Shown in pieces: positions 10,117 through 21,526 of a stretch of 64,000 nucleotides of DNA. Each line of letters begins with the position of its first letter. Position 1 is the first letter of the stretch. The notes under the pieces are model-generated. The model did not search any database. It had not been told where the DNA came from and saw only the letters and a list, made by a program, of their open reading frames with translations. The position numbers and the translations under genes were made by a program. Source of the DNA: Phanerochaete sordida (Eukaryota; Basidiomycota; Agaricomycetes; Polyporales; Phanerochaetaceae); the NCBI GenBank assembly GCA_019973155.2, contig BPQB01000004.1, positions 124,001-188,000 on the forward strand, read 5' to 3'.

Positions 10117-13100
10117 TCATTTGCGGGCGGTGGTCTTCGTTCTGCTCACCCTGCTCTTCCCAACCTCCGGTTTCTCTGGCAAATCGACGGACGGCGCACG
10201 CGTCCTGCTCGGCGCCGTCCTGGCCGCACCTCGCGCAATCCTCGACACCGTACGCGCAGCCGCAGGCCGTTCAGGCTCATCCTCATCGTGCGTGTTCTCC
10301 TTGTTCCGCACCTCCGTCGCGCCCTTCGGCATCGTAGCCGGCCGCCGCAGAGGGCCCGTCGCGGTCTTCGCGCCGCGCGTCGCAGCAGTGCTGCTGCGCG
10401 GGATGCTCGACGTACGCGCAAGGCTCGCCGTCGTCGCGGCGCCCGCGCCGCCAGGCCGCCTTCCGCGCACCGCGCGCGGTACACTCGTGCCCCGGGTCGC
10501 GGGCTTCGGCTCCGGGGGCGCGAGCGGCGCCGCAAACTCGTCTTCCTCCTCTTCCTTCACCTCGAGCACGAACTTGCCCTTGCCGCTGCGCTTGACCCTG
10601 CTCTCGGGCTTCGCAGGCGGGGCGACATCCTCGGGAAGTGGCACCTCAGGCGAGGCGGCGCGGGGAATGGAGTCGATGGGATCCTCCTCGTCCTCCTCTG
10701 CGATGGGCGTGCGGGCGCGTCGCCGAGTCCGCGGTGCAGGAGCAGGTCCGTCCTCAGGTTGAGGTGTTGGTGTCTTGGTGCGAGAACGAAGGGTCCTCGT
10801 CGCTGTTCCTGGCTCCTCCGGTGCAGGCGACGCTGAAGTCTTGCGCGTACGCCGTTTGGGCGCAGGTGGCTCTGCGTCGTGGTCGGTGTCGCTCTCTGGC
10901 GCTTTGCTACGGCTACGAGGCTTCTTTGTGACGCGGGAAGCGGGGGTGGGCTCGACGTCATCTTCATCCACTGTCGGCAGCTCGGGCTCCTGGATGGTGG
11001 GCTCCGGTGGAGGGACGTTTCGAGGGGAAGTTCGACGTGCCCCCGGAGTCTTCTGCTGAGAAGATGGTTTTCTCGTACGCGGCTTCGGCGTCGGCACCGC
11101 GGTCTCTTCCTCTGAGTGCTGCTCTTGATCCTCGTCAGGCTGCTCCATCACCTCTTCGGGCTGTTCTTCTGGGTGCTCCTCGTGCTCCTCAAGACTCTGC
11201 TCGACTTCCTCCTGCTCAGGCTCCTGCATGCGCCGGACAGGCCGATACGCCGCAGGAGTCTCCATCATCGCTCCAACGCCCTCGAACGCCGGTGTCGCCG
11301 GCACCTGCTGTCCGCCCCTCGCCCTCGAAGAGCCCGCAGCAACGCCCTCCGCACGTGTGAACATCTGGCGCACGCCCTCGAGCCTCGGGGTCTCCAGCGC
11401 CGCGTCTTGCGCACGGCGGCTGAACATCTCGCGGACGCCACGGAAGGACGGCGTCGCCTCCGCGCGTCCGCCAAACATATGCTTGAGGCCGTCCATGCGC
11501 GGCGTCTCCATGGCACTCGCATGCGGCTCCGCGAAGCGCGGTGCGTCCTCGTCGCCGGACGCCATGTGCACGTCCTCCTGCCCCTCGTACTCTTCGCCGC
11601 TATCCATGCTCTGGCTCTGCGGCGGCGCACCGTCATTCTCCTTGTCGCTCACATCCTCGTCATCGCTCTGCGTGTCCTCGACGAATACCTGCCGCACAGG
11701 CGTACTGTCCCCGTCGGGCGCGAGCAGCGAGAAGCCGCCGCTGCTCTTGCGCGGCGTCGGGTGCGCGCCGCCTGCGAAGGACGGCCGCGGGCCGAGGCTC
11801 TGCCGCCGCTTCGCGTCCTCGACCATGTGCTTCATGCGCGCGAGCAGCACCGAGGTGTCCTCGCGCCCGTCCTCGGAGGCTTCGAGCGGGTTGTGTGAGG
11901 TCGATGATAGCTGCTCTGGTTCGAACGCAGGCGCGGAGAGCTTCGCTGGGGACTTCATGGGCGAGAGTGGAGGGAAGAGCGACAGACGGCGACCTGGTGT
12001 CTGTCCGTCGAAGAAATCTGGTTCTGTGAGAAGTGACTTGCGTCTCTGAAGGATGGCCTGGTAGATACGACGTTAGTCAAAGGCTGGTATCTAGTTGACA
12101 TATACTTCACCTTTCGCTCTGCTTCCGACAGTTTCTCCCTCTTGGAGGGCGACTGCAGTGCCTCACGCCGTGGCGTGCCCAGCCATCTGGGGGCACTTGG
12201 CTCTTCCTCCTGCTCCTCCTGTTGGTGCTCATCCGCGTCATTGAGCGGCACAGTGATCTCATCGACCTTCCAAGGCTCAACCAGACGCACACGCCTCGGG
12301 CCCGATATACCATGCGAGGATCCAGGTGTTTCGGGAATGGAACCAGTGCCGTAGATACCTCCTGGCGTGAATCCGCCGACGGAGTAGCGAGCATGGCCGC
12401 GAGATTTGCTCTTGAAACCGGCAAAGGTGCCCTGACGCGGGGCTTGGGGTGTCATAAACTTGCCCAAGGATCGTTGTGGCACAGCGAACGGTCCGCGAAC
12501 GGTCGTGACGGGAGGCGGCATGGGAGGCTCATAGTGATTCTCCGCCTCTTCGAGGTCCATGGCATCTTCGTCTTCCTGAACCTCTTCTTCGTAGTCCTCT
12601 TCCTGATATTCTTCCTGATATTCTTCGTCGTACTCTTCGTCACCTCCAGGTTGTGTTTCGTCCTCTTGGTCTGCAACAAGTCTGTCTTCAGGCTCTTCAC
12701 CCTCCGCGAACTGTCGTGACATATGAGGTGAGACCGTAAGGTGGACATTGATCTACGAACCTTGTCTTCAGGAACAACCTGCTCCTCAGCATGCTCTTCC
12801 TCGTTGCCTCCCTGAGTAACACCTTCAGTATCCTGCGCAGCCGGAGACCCTCCAAATGCCCATCCCCTCACAATATCCAGGCTCTTCCGCCATCCTGAAG
12901 TCGCTCGCGGCGTCCGCTCTTGCTGTTCTTCGCGGTTCTCGTCTTCACCCTCACCACGCAGGTCCTGCATCTGCTCGACCTTCTCGAAGATCTCCTCGAC
13001 TTCCTCCGCCTCACGCTCGTCTTCGATCTCCATCTCGCGCCGCATCGCCGTCCGGTGAGCAGACCGCATGAGCACCGCGCGATGCAGCGACGGGCGCGAG

Positions 13101-13974
13101 TTCTGGCGGCGATGCGGGGTCTGCATGGCCTGCTGGTCGGACTGGGGGATGGGATACTGTACGCGGCCGCGCTGCTCTTCGGGTTCCGGCTCAGGCTCAG
13201 GTTCGCGGGCGACGACGTGCTCGAGGATGACGAGGTCGCGGTCCTCCTCGACGACGCGTGGGTGATTGCTCTCGACGAGCACGATGTCCTCGTCCTCCTC
13301 GTCCTCTTCTTCTATGTCCTCCGGCACAAACGCGCCGCGCTTCAGCGGCGAGCTCTCCCTGCGCTTCATGGGCGACGACCCGCTCCGGAAGGGCGACTTG
13401 ATCGGTGTCTTCAAGATCCGCAGGTTCTCGCGCGGGTCGTGGCTGGGGCGCGGCGTAAAGACCTGCGCGCTCTGAATCATGGACATGCGTAGCGTGCGAC
13501 GGCGGCGTCTGCGGTCGGGGGTCGAGTCACCGTGCTTGGAGGGTGTGTTGATGAGGGTCTCGCGGAGCTCTTTCGGTGGGTATGAGAATTGGAAGCGTTT
13601 CTTGTGCACCTCGATGGTCGAGTTGTTTGGTAGGGGAACCGTGACAGGTCCGCTTGAGGCGTTGTTGGCGGGGAAGACCGGACAACCATCGATAACAACG
13701 CCATTGACACCTAGTACGACGACGAATGCCTGCACAGGGACACAACTTGGTGAGCATCAACAGCCTGTGTTAGTGCACGTACCTTGCGCTCGTGGAAGAC
13801 GATCTTGCAATGCAACCCGCTCACGCTTTCGTAATAAAGCCGAATACTGCACGATGGATCCCTTCCAAATGTGATCTCCTCCTCGTCGATGGGGTACGAG
13901 GCCACGATCTTGTCGGGCTCGAGCCGTTTCATGAGGCGAAGGGTGCCGAAACGGCCGACTTCGCTGGCGTCCAT
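10117..13974 (-). CDS. FHA-domain protein with Ki-67-like short repeats
   Basis: Exons 13783-13974, 12761-13729, 12111-12710 and 10117-12057 join in frame for 1233 residues. An N-terminal forkhead-associated (phospho-Thr binding) domain spans about residues 8-105, with the hallmark G37-R38 and S52-x-x-H55. The rest is predicted disordered, with alternating basic Ser/Pro/Thr-rich and Glu/Asp-rich tracts and many S/TP sites, as in Cdk-regulated chromosomal proteins. Residues 771-852 carry four copies of a 12-residue motif of form (E/A)TPxxxG(V/L)xxM(F/M). The C-terminus is very Lys/Arg-rich. FHA plus TP-containing G-hydrophobic-(K/R)-x-x-F repeats plus a basic C-terminus is the architecture of Ki-67. 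The family call (FHA) is firm; the Ki-67 relation is inference. I chose the start at 13974 because the upstream codons of the same frame look non-coding. Confidence 0.8.
11263..11508 (-). repeat. Four copies of a 12-residue TP/G/F motif inside the FHA protein
   Basis: The repeats read ETPRMDGLKHMF, ATPSFRGVREMF, ETPRLEGVRQMF and ATPAFEGVGAMM, at residues 771-782, 788-799, 809-820 and 841-852 of the FHA protein. Conserved positions are T-P, G at position 7, a hydrophobic at 8 and M-F/M at the end. Confidence 0.75.
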
Positions 13975-14545
13975 CGCGTATGTCGTGTCTTGCAGAGTCG
14001 TGAGATGTTCAATGCGCCGTGTGCACGTGGCGAACGTTGAGCATGCACGCGTCGACGTCGGCGGCGGGGATCCCGACAAAGTCGTTTGAGGACTCGTTGT
14101 TTGGCGCCCAGCTACAGAACGCGACGCGGTTCGGGGTCCGCCACGTGGCTGGAGGTAGCACGTGATCGTGCTCGGAACGGTCCCGCCGCCTTCGAACTCC
14201 CGATATCCTTCATACTTGTTCTTGGACAGCGAAGCATAAATTTGAGAGGGGAATTACAGGAAGACGAGTTGTTAGCGATAGAGACGATTTACTCTTGGTA
14301 TAGTACAAGGTCTGGTTATACAGTGTCCACGCAGATTATCCTGCCGTAGGGCTTACTTCCGACACAATGAACGGGTATCAGCAGGTATCTCCGGGACAGG
14401 TTCGCCCAAGCATGTATCGCAGGGTCTAACCTGCGTTATCGCGTCAACGCAGAGTACATCGGGACCGACTGTCTCCCGTTCTTCACCAACCTGAGTCGCC
14501 TTGCGTGAGCAAACGTCGAAGGAACGGATTGTGGCGTGAAAACAC

Positions 14546-15586
14546 TCACTCATCAAAGTGTTTGCCGCGCTTCGGGTCAGCTTTCCGTTTCGCGAGCACC
14601 TTCTTGACCTTGCTTTCGGGCCGAACCACGATGACGGGCACGGGAGAGTGGCTCAAGCAATATCTGGTGGGAAACCGCCGTTAGTCGCGTGACCGTCCCT
14701 GTGCAATGTGGCGCAGGCGTACTTCGATACACTGCCAACGCTTGAGCCCCCAAGCGCAGCTCCCCATGCCTGCATGAGGCCTCTTTGACCCCTCGTACCG
14801 ACAACGAGCGAATCGGGACGGTACAGCGCGATCAGACGGTCGATGCTGCTCGTAACGCTGCCCGCAATGAACTCGATGATGATCGACACCTGTAGCCAAT
14901 GAGCGATGCTGCAATCGACATCTGTACACCGAGGCACGCACTTTCCGATCAGCATCATACTCCGAGGCTTTCTCTTGGACTTGGCGCATCAGCTCGCGTG
15001 CCTCCTCTCGGTACGCCGCTTGGTCTTTGTCTATCACTCCGTGAGTCTCGCGATGGCAGTATCCATCCAAAGGTGACGTACTCAAGTCTGCGTCGTCGAC
15101 TCCTCGAAACACGATGAACTCGTCGCCATCCTGGACGAGGCTCTCCAAGGCCCACTCTAGCGCCTGAGTACCGCTCTCGTCCGGGCTTGTGGCACAGAGA
15201 AACACGCGGGTGCACTTGGAACGATTATACCCCTCACTCTGTACATGCAAAGTGTAGGAAAACATGGACGCCTGTGGGTCCTCGAATGTGTCGAAGCCGA
15301 CCTTCGGTGTGTAGCCCTGCTGCACGACTGCCGGCAGCGGCGACAGAGCTCCGCGAGGGCTTTGCGGGGCCGACGCAGACCCCGAGGGGGCGAGAAAGCC
15401 AGAGCCTGTCGTATAAGAGATGGATGTCCTGGGCGAGTTCGTGTGGGGGGACTGCGAGAATCGAGTGGGCGGGGAGTTAGGTAGCTGCGAAGGTGTGGAT
15501 GGTCGTGAAGCACTGTGCTTCATGGCCGACCGGAGCGGCGGCGGAGGGATGGGGATGTAAGTGGGGTGCTCAGGGGAGCGCGACAT
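14546..15586 (-). CDS. Universal stress protein (UspA) domain protein
   Basis: Four exons (15082-15586, 14942-15036, 14723-14889, 14546-14663) give 294 residues. A Ser/Pro-rich N-terminal extension of about 100 residues precedes an UspA alpha/beta domain: CTRVFLCATSPDESGTQALEWAL (strand 1 with helix), LVQDGDEFIVFRGV, the helix with YREEARELMRQVQEKASEYD, IALYRPDSLVVGTRG, and the ATP-type loop GTRGQRGLMQAWGAALGGSS followed by HSPVPVIVVRP. The G-2x-G-9x-G(S/T) nucleotide-binding signature is present in relaxed form. The C-terminus is Lys-rich. Fungal USPs of this layout are cytosolic stress proteins of unclear client. The last codons overlap a perfect GTGAGT donor, so a further 3' exon is possible. 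Confidence 0.78.
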
Positions 15587-15905
15587 GTCTATTCGTTTTC
15601 GATGAAAAACTTGAGTCTTCTACAGTTCTGCAGTGCTTGTGAGCACGCCAGCGGGAGTCACAGCCCTGGCGACGCACCGTTGCCGTGGCTGGCAGAAAAA
15701 ATACACTATAAACAGGCGTCTGGCAAGCGAAGGTGCGGCGCGCTCGGCGGTGTGGGGGAGGGGCGCCCAGACGAGCGGGCGGGGGATGGTGGTGGCGACG
15801 GTGGAAGAGGCGTCGCATCCTGCACGGCAGCCGATCCCGGGACTTGGGCTTGGCCAGGCCCGTCGTGGCGCCAGACCCAGGCGCCCGCACTCTTGCCCGC
15901 GAACC

Positions 15906-16813
15906 ATGACCAGCCCAGCATCCTCGCCCTCGCCCCGCCCCGCGTCCCCCTCCGCCGACGGCGCGCCCGCCGCGAAACGCCAGAAGGTCGACCACGAGGA
16001 CGACGGCAGCGCGGACGGCGCCTCCCCGGACCGCAGCGACTCCGACGAGCCCTCGGCCGAGCACGAGCCTCAGGCAGGCCCGTCTGCCAATGCCGCCTCC
16101 TCTGGCGATGCCTCCGCGTCCGCGTCGGCGGCCACGGCTTCAGGCAGCGCATCCGATGCGCCCCCGCTGCCGATGGGTGTAGCCACCGCGACCGCCGGCG
16201 ACTGGCAGGCTGTGTGGTCACCCTCGCACAACGCGTATTACTTCTACAATGCCAAGACGCAGGAGACGACCTGGACGAATCCCCTGCAGCCGGAAGCCTC
16301 CTCGTCCACCGCAGCACCGTCGGCGTCCCCGGATGAACCAGAGGCGTCTACATCCACGCCAGCGACGAGCTCGCTGTATGCCATGCAGGCCGCGGCCGCT
16401 GCGCAAGGCATAGACCCTGCATTGGCATACCTCGACCCGTCGCTCGCCGCGGGCACATCGTCCGCGCCGTCCGCGTTTTCGTACACGGCCAAATTCAACG
16501 CGCGTACCGGAGCGTTCACGAAACCAGACGGGCGCGACCCGACGCATGTTTCCGAGTATGAGCGCGCGCGGCGCATGAGCGAGGCCTACTTCGACGTCGG
16601 GCAATGGGAGCAGGATGTCGAGCAGCGGAACGCGCAGGAGGAGGCCGAGGGGAAGAAAAAGAAGAAGCCGTCGAAAAAGGATCTGGTGCGTTTCGTGTTT
16701 TGTTCCATCCGCCGTTCTCGAAGTGCTCACATCGTCGTGCCGTCGAGCAGGAGAGGTTCAAAGAGCAGAAGCGGCTGAAGAAGATAGCGAAGACTGCATG
16801 GCTTCGTACCTAG
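15906..16813 (+). CDS. WW-domain protein
   Basis: Two exons (15906-16685, 16751-16813) give 280 residues. A Ser/Ala/Pro-rich acidic N-terminus (residues 1-95) is followed by one WW domain at about 97-127 with both signature Trp (GDWQAVW and TTWTNP) and the aromatic YYFYN core; WW domains bind Pro-rich ligands, often in splicing or transcription factors. The region after it (SYTAKFNARTGAFTKPD, then ARRMSEAYFDVGQWEQD) and the Lys-rich tail KKKKKPSKKDLERFKEQKRL look conserved and basic, consistent with a nuclear protein. It shares an about 320 bp divergent promoter with the UspA gene. The ligand is unknown. Confidence 0.75.
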
Positions 16814-17136
16814 AGAATGGACCTCACTCACCAGAGTACCCATCTATGTGCTGTGTTTTACATACAATGCGCCAGCGCAGACAGACAGACTTCGAACTCT
16901 CACGGAATGTACGAAACGTACAGTTGCTCGGGGGCTAGAAGTCATGTAGGATCACTCATAAATAGTCCGCCGACTGGACAACCTTAGAAAAGGCCTCAAA
17001 ATCACAGGCGTGTACTCCGCAGGCCCTGCCGTGACAGCCTGACCGAGAGGGTGCCGAAGCAAAGCGACATGGTATACGAGAGACCCAATAAACAAGCTCG
17101 GATAGCGGAGAGATAGGCAGTGGACGCTGGATGCAC

Positions 17137-18857
17137 TCATTCCCAAATCGCGTTCTGTTCGCGATCGAACTTTTTCCAGGCATGCTTTTCGTACTCTTTG
17201 AGCTTTGCCTTGCGCTTCGGCCTGCGTAGACGTCACATGTTAGCAATCTCGCGAAGTGAATAGCTGTCCCTAGTACGCACAGGACAGGAACACGGGGCTC
17301 GATGAGTGCACGCTGTTGCATGCTGAGGAATCGGTCCTTGAACAGATTGCCCTCGGGCTTGAGCGTCCTCAAGCTCTCTGCCAGGTCTTCGCCAAGTTGC
17401 ACGTCGATATCGCCCTCGGGCACGGTATGCTTGCCGAGCCTCTGGCCTGCGAGACCTTTGGCAAGCTTGTCCTTCAGCTCTTGTGCGTGGCGTTCGCGCA
17501 ATTGCGCCTCGCGGTCACGAAGGGCTTTCAGCTGGTGTTTGCGTAGCGCCTTGGCTCCGGGGACGGCGGCAAGCATGCGCTTTTGTGCTGCACGCTCAGC
17601 GAGGAGACGTTTCTGCAACAGCCAGAATCATGAGTCCTGTACGGACATGCAGACGCAAGACATAACACACCTCTGCTCGCAGCTTCTCAGCTTTCTTCCT
17701 CTCAGCCTTCGTCTTCCTCTCTGGAATTTTCTTCGCGGGGACCTCCCCAGTCTCCTGCGCACCCTCCTCGTCCACCACCTCCTGGACCGTCATGCCGGGA
17801 GCAAGACCTGGCACAACGTCGGCTAACGCTGTTTTCCGCATCCGCTCGATCCGTTCCTTCGTCCGCTTGAGCTCCTCCTCTTCCCTCACGCGCTTTTCCT
17901 CAGCCTCGACCGCTTTCTGCAAAAGTGAGGTGTGCGCCGCGACTGGTGGGTTGTATGAGGTACCCTCGTGTGGCGAGCGGACTGCCGGTACAGCGATGTG
18001 GTTCTTGGGATGATCAACCTCCGGTTTCTACAATACGAGGTTAGTGAAATGGAGGTGGATGGGGCTAAATCGTAGGCTCACTTTCGGCGCGGCCTTCTTC
18101 GGCACGAAAGCTGCAGTCTCGTCCTCTTCCTCTTCCTGTGGCTGCGTCCAAACATCGTAGCCACCGCTCTGCTTCGCCGCCTCACTCAGCTCCAGTAGCG
18201 CACTACCAGCACCGAATTCAGTGTGATCCATGATGGCGTTGAAGGGACCTTTGCGGGCCTTCTTCGCCATGCGCAAAAGCCTGTCCTTCTCCTCATGTGA
18301 GAGCTTTCGCTTGTATGCTGGTGTAGAAGAAGTGCGGTGGGTCACAACAGCGGGAACTGCAGAACGTTGCTGCAGGATCTTCGTGTAGGTGAGCTGGGAT
18401 GTGCTGAAGCGTGGGCGGAGGGACTTCCGGACTGCAAAGGGAACGTAGCATAGAGATAGTGCAGCACAATCAGCATGCCATACAATCACAAGAGATGGAT
18501 GTTCACGCACCTTGCTCGTCTCCCTTGACATCGACCGAGAACAGGTCTTCGTCTTTCTTTTGGTACAGGGCTGAGCTTCAAGGCGAAGGTTGACGAGAAT
18601 CAGCTCTCAGTATAGCCCCAAAAGACGCATGCGCGTGCGACTCACCCAGTAACCCTCTCCTCAACTCTAAGCTCTTCAAGACCCTCCTCTACCTCATCAA
18701 TGTCAATGTTCTTCCTCCAAGCCTTCTTGCCCTTCCTAGTGCTTTGCGCCCTTTGCGAAGGTGCGCCGACGACGGACTTTGCGTTCTTGCTTTTAGTGCC
18801 TTGCCTGGCTGATGCTGCAGATGTAGACGCAGTCTTCGAGCTCGAGGAGACCGCCAT
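17137..18857 (-). CDS. NOP53: Ribosome biogenesis protein NOP53
   Basis: NOP53 (PICT1/GLTSCR2 in human) is a nucleolar factor that binds pre-60S particles and recruits the exosome helicase Mtr4 for 27S/7S rRNA trimming. Six exons (18646-18857, 18511-18575, 18082-18431, 17671-18027, 17281-17612, 17137-17221) give 466 residues. Family blocks: [22 protein letters not shown] near the N-terminus, [33 protein letters not shown], a long KE/R-rich coiled region, then [21 protein letters not shown] and the basic C-terminus [19 protein letters not shown] moved the acceptor of exon 2 to 18575 because that alone keeps the family frame. Highly charged composition and the absence of a TM helix fit a nucleolar protein. 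Confidence 0.88.
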
Positions 18858-19217
18858 GTTGGCCGGTAGGTTGCAGGTGAGGAAGGTGCAGGCGGGAACA
18901 AGTTTTCGACTAGACGCCTGCTCTAGGGAGGAGCGCGCACACAGCGACAAACAATCAGCGCAGAAGCGCCAGGCGGGGCCGGGAGAGGAGGTCTTCAGAG
19001 CAGTCAGGTTTCGCTGCAAAATCTCCTCAGCGAACAAAGGATCGATTCATACCAACATTCAGGATGATAAGGGATGGTACAGTCAGCGATATGTCTAGCA
19101 AGCCACCTGTTCCATTCACACGAAGCGAACGCATTCCAATTGCGATGATAATCTACACACGTACGATACAACAACTGTGATCCGACACACTCATACGACG
19201 TATGCGAAAACGAAATC

Positions 19218-21127
19218 TTACTCATCAAGCGCAGAGGACATGCCAAGCGGGTTTGAGAACATCTCCATCATTCTGCCCGCGAACCCGCCTCCACCCCCGC
19301 CACTCTGAGGTGGAGCGGGCTGAGCGGGTTGCTGGGAGCTCTGCTGCGCCTGGTTGGACTGTTTCGGTGCCTTCACCACGAGATCGGCTTGTTGCCTACG
19401 ATGCTAATTCAGATGAATTCATTTGCATGTGGAAGGATCAAGGACGCACAATTTCAGTCTCAGCAAGAGCTTCCTGTTCGCGCTCTGCATGTCGTAGCCA
19501 GCCTTCATAGTCCTGGCGAAGAGCTCGGCACGCTGGTTCGTCTCTTGTGCCCTCAGGATCTATGGGGTAGGACTGATGAGACGGAAACTGTGAGCCGAAT
19601 ACTGCGCTACATACCTTGCCCAGACGATCAACTCGTCCTTTGATGTCACCCTCTTCGATAAGACGGACGACCTCTTTTTCGGTCTCATCGACTGTCCAGC
19701 CAAAGGCGGTGGCCATCTTCTCTAGCTTGACGGTAGCAAAGGGCCTGAAGTACAGCGCAACAGCCTTTGAGCGAATAAGCTGGGTGAGGTTGTGCAGGTG
19801 CGGCGCGAGATGTGGCAGCAAAGCATGCCGAGTCTGTACAAAGAAGCTGCTCAGCGCACGTCAACGAACGAAAGGTCACGATGCTCACTGAATATCTGCC
19901 AAGGCTCGCCAAAACCGCCTTGAACCTCCCAGCAAGCCAATTCTCGACCAGCTCGCGGATATAAGGCTCTGACTCGAGATATGAGTTGACAAAGACATCG
20001 TTCTCCATGATCTACGACGAATTTCGTGAGACCCACGCCTTCATATGCAGCATCTTGGACGGACCTGGGCCTTGATCTGCGAACGCTGGAACGTCGCAAG
20101 GGCGCAAAGGGTCGCGTAGATGGCGATGTCAGACGGGTGAATGACCTATACGCAAGGGATGAGATCGAAATGATGGGTGAAATCATCTCGGCGTACCCTG
20201 TTCGCCCACGGACCCAGAGTTGACGCGCCGCCTGCTCTAACGAATGCGGCTGCAGCCTTCTCATAGGAACCGAGCCCAAGGTGGCTGATTCCGGTCGCAA
20301 CTTCCAGCTTCGTCTGCGTCTTCTGGCGCTCATACATGAAGCGATCTCTGCTTACTTGCGCGGCTGTTGCAGCGGCGTGTGGTGTAGCCGCAGACCCAGC
20401 TGAGGTATGTGTAGACGATCGTAGAGCACTTGTGGACGCATCGAGCGCGGGCTCAGCCTTGAAGACGTACGTCGGGATATGCGCGTAGTTGCGCTGCTCG
20501 ATGAGAATCTCGAGCACCGCAATGCACATATCCAGAACGTGTTGACTTGTAGTGCAGAATTCTCGGAGCTTCGCATAGTGCTTCAGTGCAGTCTGATAGT
20601 CACCTACAGAGCGATAGAACTCTGCAAGGTCGCGGTGACCCATCTATTGAACCTGTATGGTAAGCGAATCCTGCATGAAGTGGATAGAGAACGCCACCGA
20701 CTCGAATGCTCTCTTTGATCATGTTGCTGCTATACGTCTTCAGCTCGACCTCCAGCTTCGCCTTCTCGTCTCCGTTCTTTCTAGTAGTCTCGTCGATCCA
20801 TGCCTGATCGATGTTCACGACCTCATGGAACGGAGGCAGGGGTACGTCGTTTCCACCATTGGCTTGAGCTTGCTCATAAGCAGACATGAGCTGAGCGTAC
20901 AGAGTAGTATCGCGCATGCTCCTAATCTGCTTCGCCGCGGCTTGCGCAGCCTGTATTGCGAGAGTCGGGCATTGTGGGATGAGGAAGACGAGACGGTCGA
21001 CGAGAGCACGTCCAGTGTAGTTTGATATGTACTGGTCGAGGTCAAAGGGGTGTTCGTCGTCGATAGGGAGAACACGTTGGGTACCAGCTCGCCTAGTGTA
21101 GTGCTGCTCGTCGATGTCCATGTCCAT
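19218..21127 (-). CDS. csn1: COP9 signalosome subunit 1 (PCI domain)
   Basis: CSN1 is the scaffold PCI subunit of the COP9 signalosome, which removes NEDD8 from cullins and so tunes SCF ligases (this window also has an F-box protein). Seven exons (20702-21127, 20197-20643, 20065-20145, 19889-20011, 19615-19833, 19450-19559, 19218-19395) give 527 residues. The N-terminal helical repeats include HPFDLDQYISNYTGRALVDRL and IKESIRMGHRDLAEFYRSVG; the PCI winged helix covers TRHALLPHLAPHLHNLTQLIRSKAV through VDETEKEVVRLIEEGDIKGRVD. The C-terminal tail is Gln/Pro/Gly-rich and ends in an SNPLGM...LDE motif. CSN1 is favoured over proteasome Rpn7 by the N-terminal segment and the tail, and this is family knowledge rather than a computed match. 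Confidence 0.85.
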
Positions 21128-21249
21128 GATGGTGAGTGTACACGGTGCAGCTGCGTTAATTGCAAGCAGGTCATGCACGAGGCGCGTCAGTGCGCGTCCT
21201 AGGAACCAAGGAGATTGCTTCAGTATGCCATAGAAGAGCTAATCAACAA

Positions 21250-21336
21250 GGGCACTTGGCACAGTGGTAGCGCGCACGCTTCGCATCTTTGAGATTCGCC
21301 TGCGTGAGGTCCAGGGTTCAATCCCCTGAGTGTCCA
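21250..21336 (+). tRNA. tRNA-Ala(CGC) with a 15-nt intron
   Basis: The acceptor stem GGGCACU (21250-21256) pairs with AGUGUCC (21329-21335), and A21336 is the discriminator. The internal A box reads TGGCACAGTGG. The anticodon stem CACGC (21275-21279) pairs with GCGTG (21302-21306). The anticodon CGC is at 21282-21284, followed by A37 and a 15-nt intron at 21286-21300, the canonical 37/38 position. The T arm is CAGGG-TTCAATC-CCCTG. A T6 run at 21337-21342 is a pol III terminator. One A-C mismatch in the D stem is tolerated. Confidence 0.9.
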
Positions 21337-21342
21337 TTTTTT
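21337..21342 (+). terminator. RNA polymerase III terminator of tRNA-Ala
   Basis: A run of six T directly follows the tRNA discriminator base, as required for pol III termination. Confidence 0.75.
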
Positions 21343-21526
21343 CCTCCTTTGAACATTTGCAACCAGTGATTACAATGTACAAGCTCCAGCTTCTCAAGTT
21401 TCAACGGGCCACGGCCACAAGTCTTGATATTTTGTTGCAAATATAAGGACAGAGGGTAGCACGAGACTACTCATAGCGCATGCCAAAGTTACAGGACGTA
21501 TGCTGAGCTATGATGAGCTATGGTTG

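Noticed and set aside
11116..12049. Long plus-strand frames antisense to the FHA protein
   Set aside because: They are shadows of Glu/Ser/Arg-rich codons on the minus strand; the minus strand has matched introns and a real domain.
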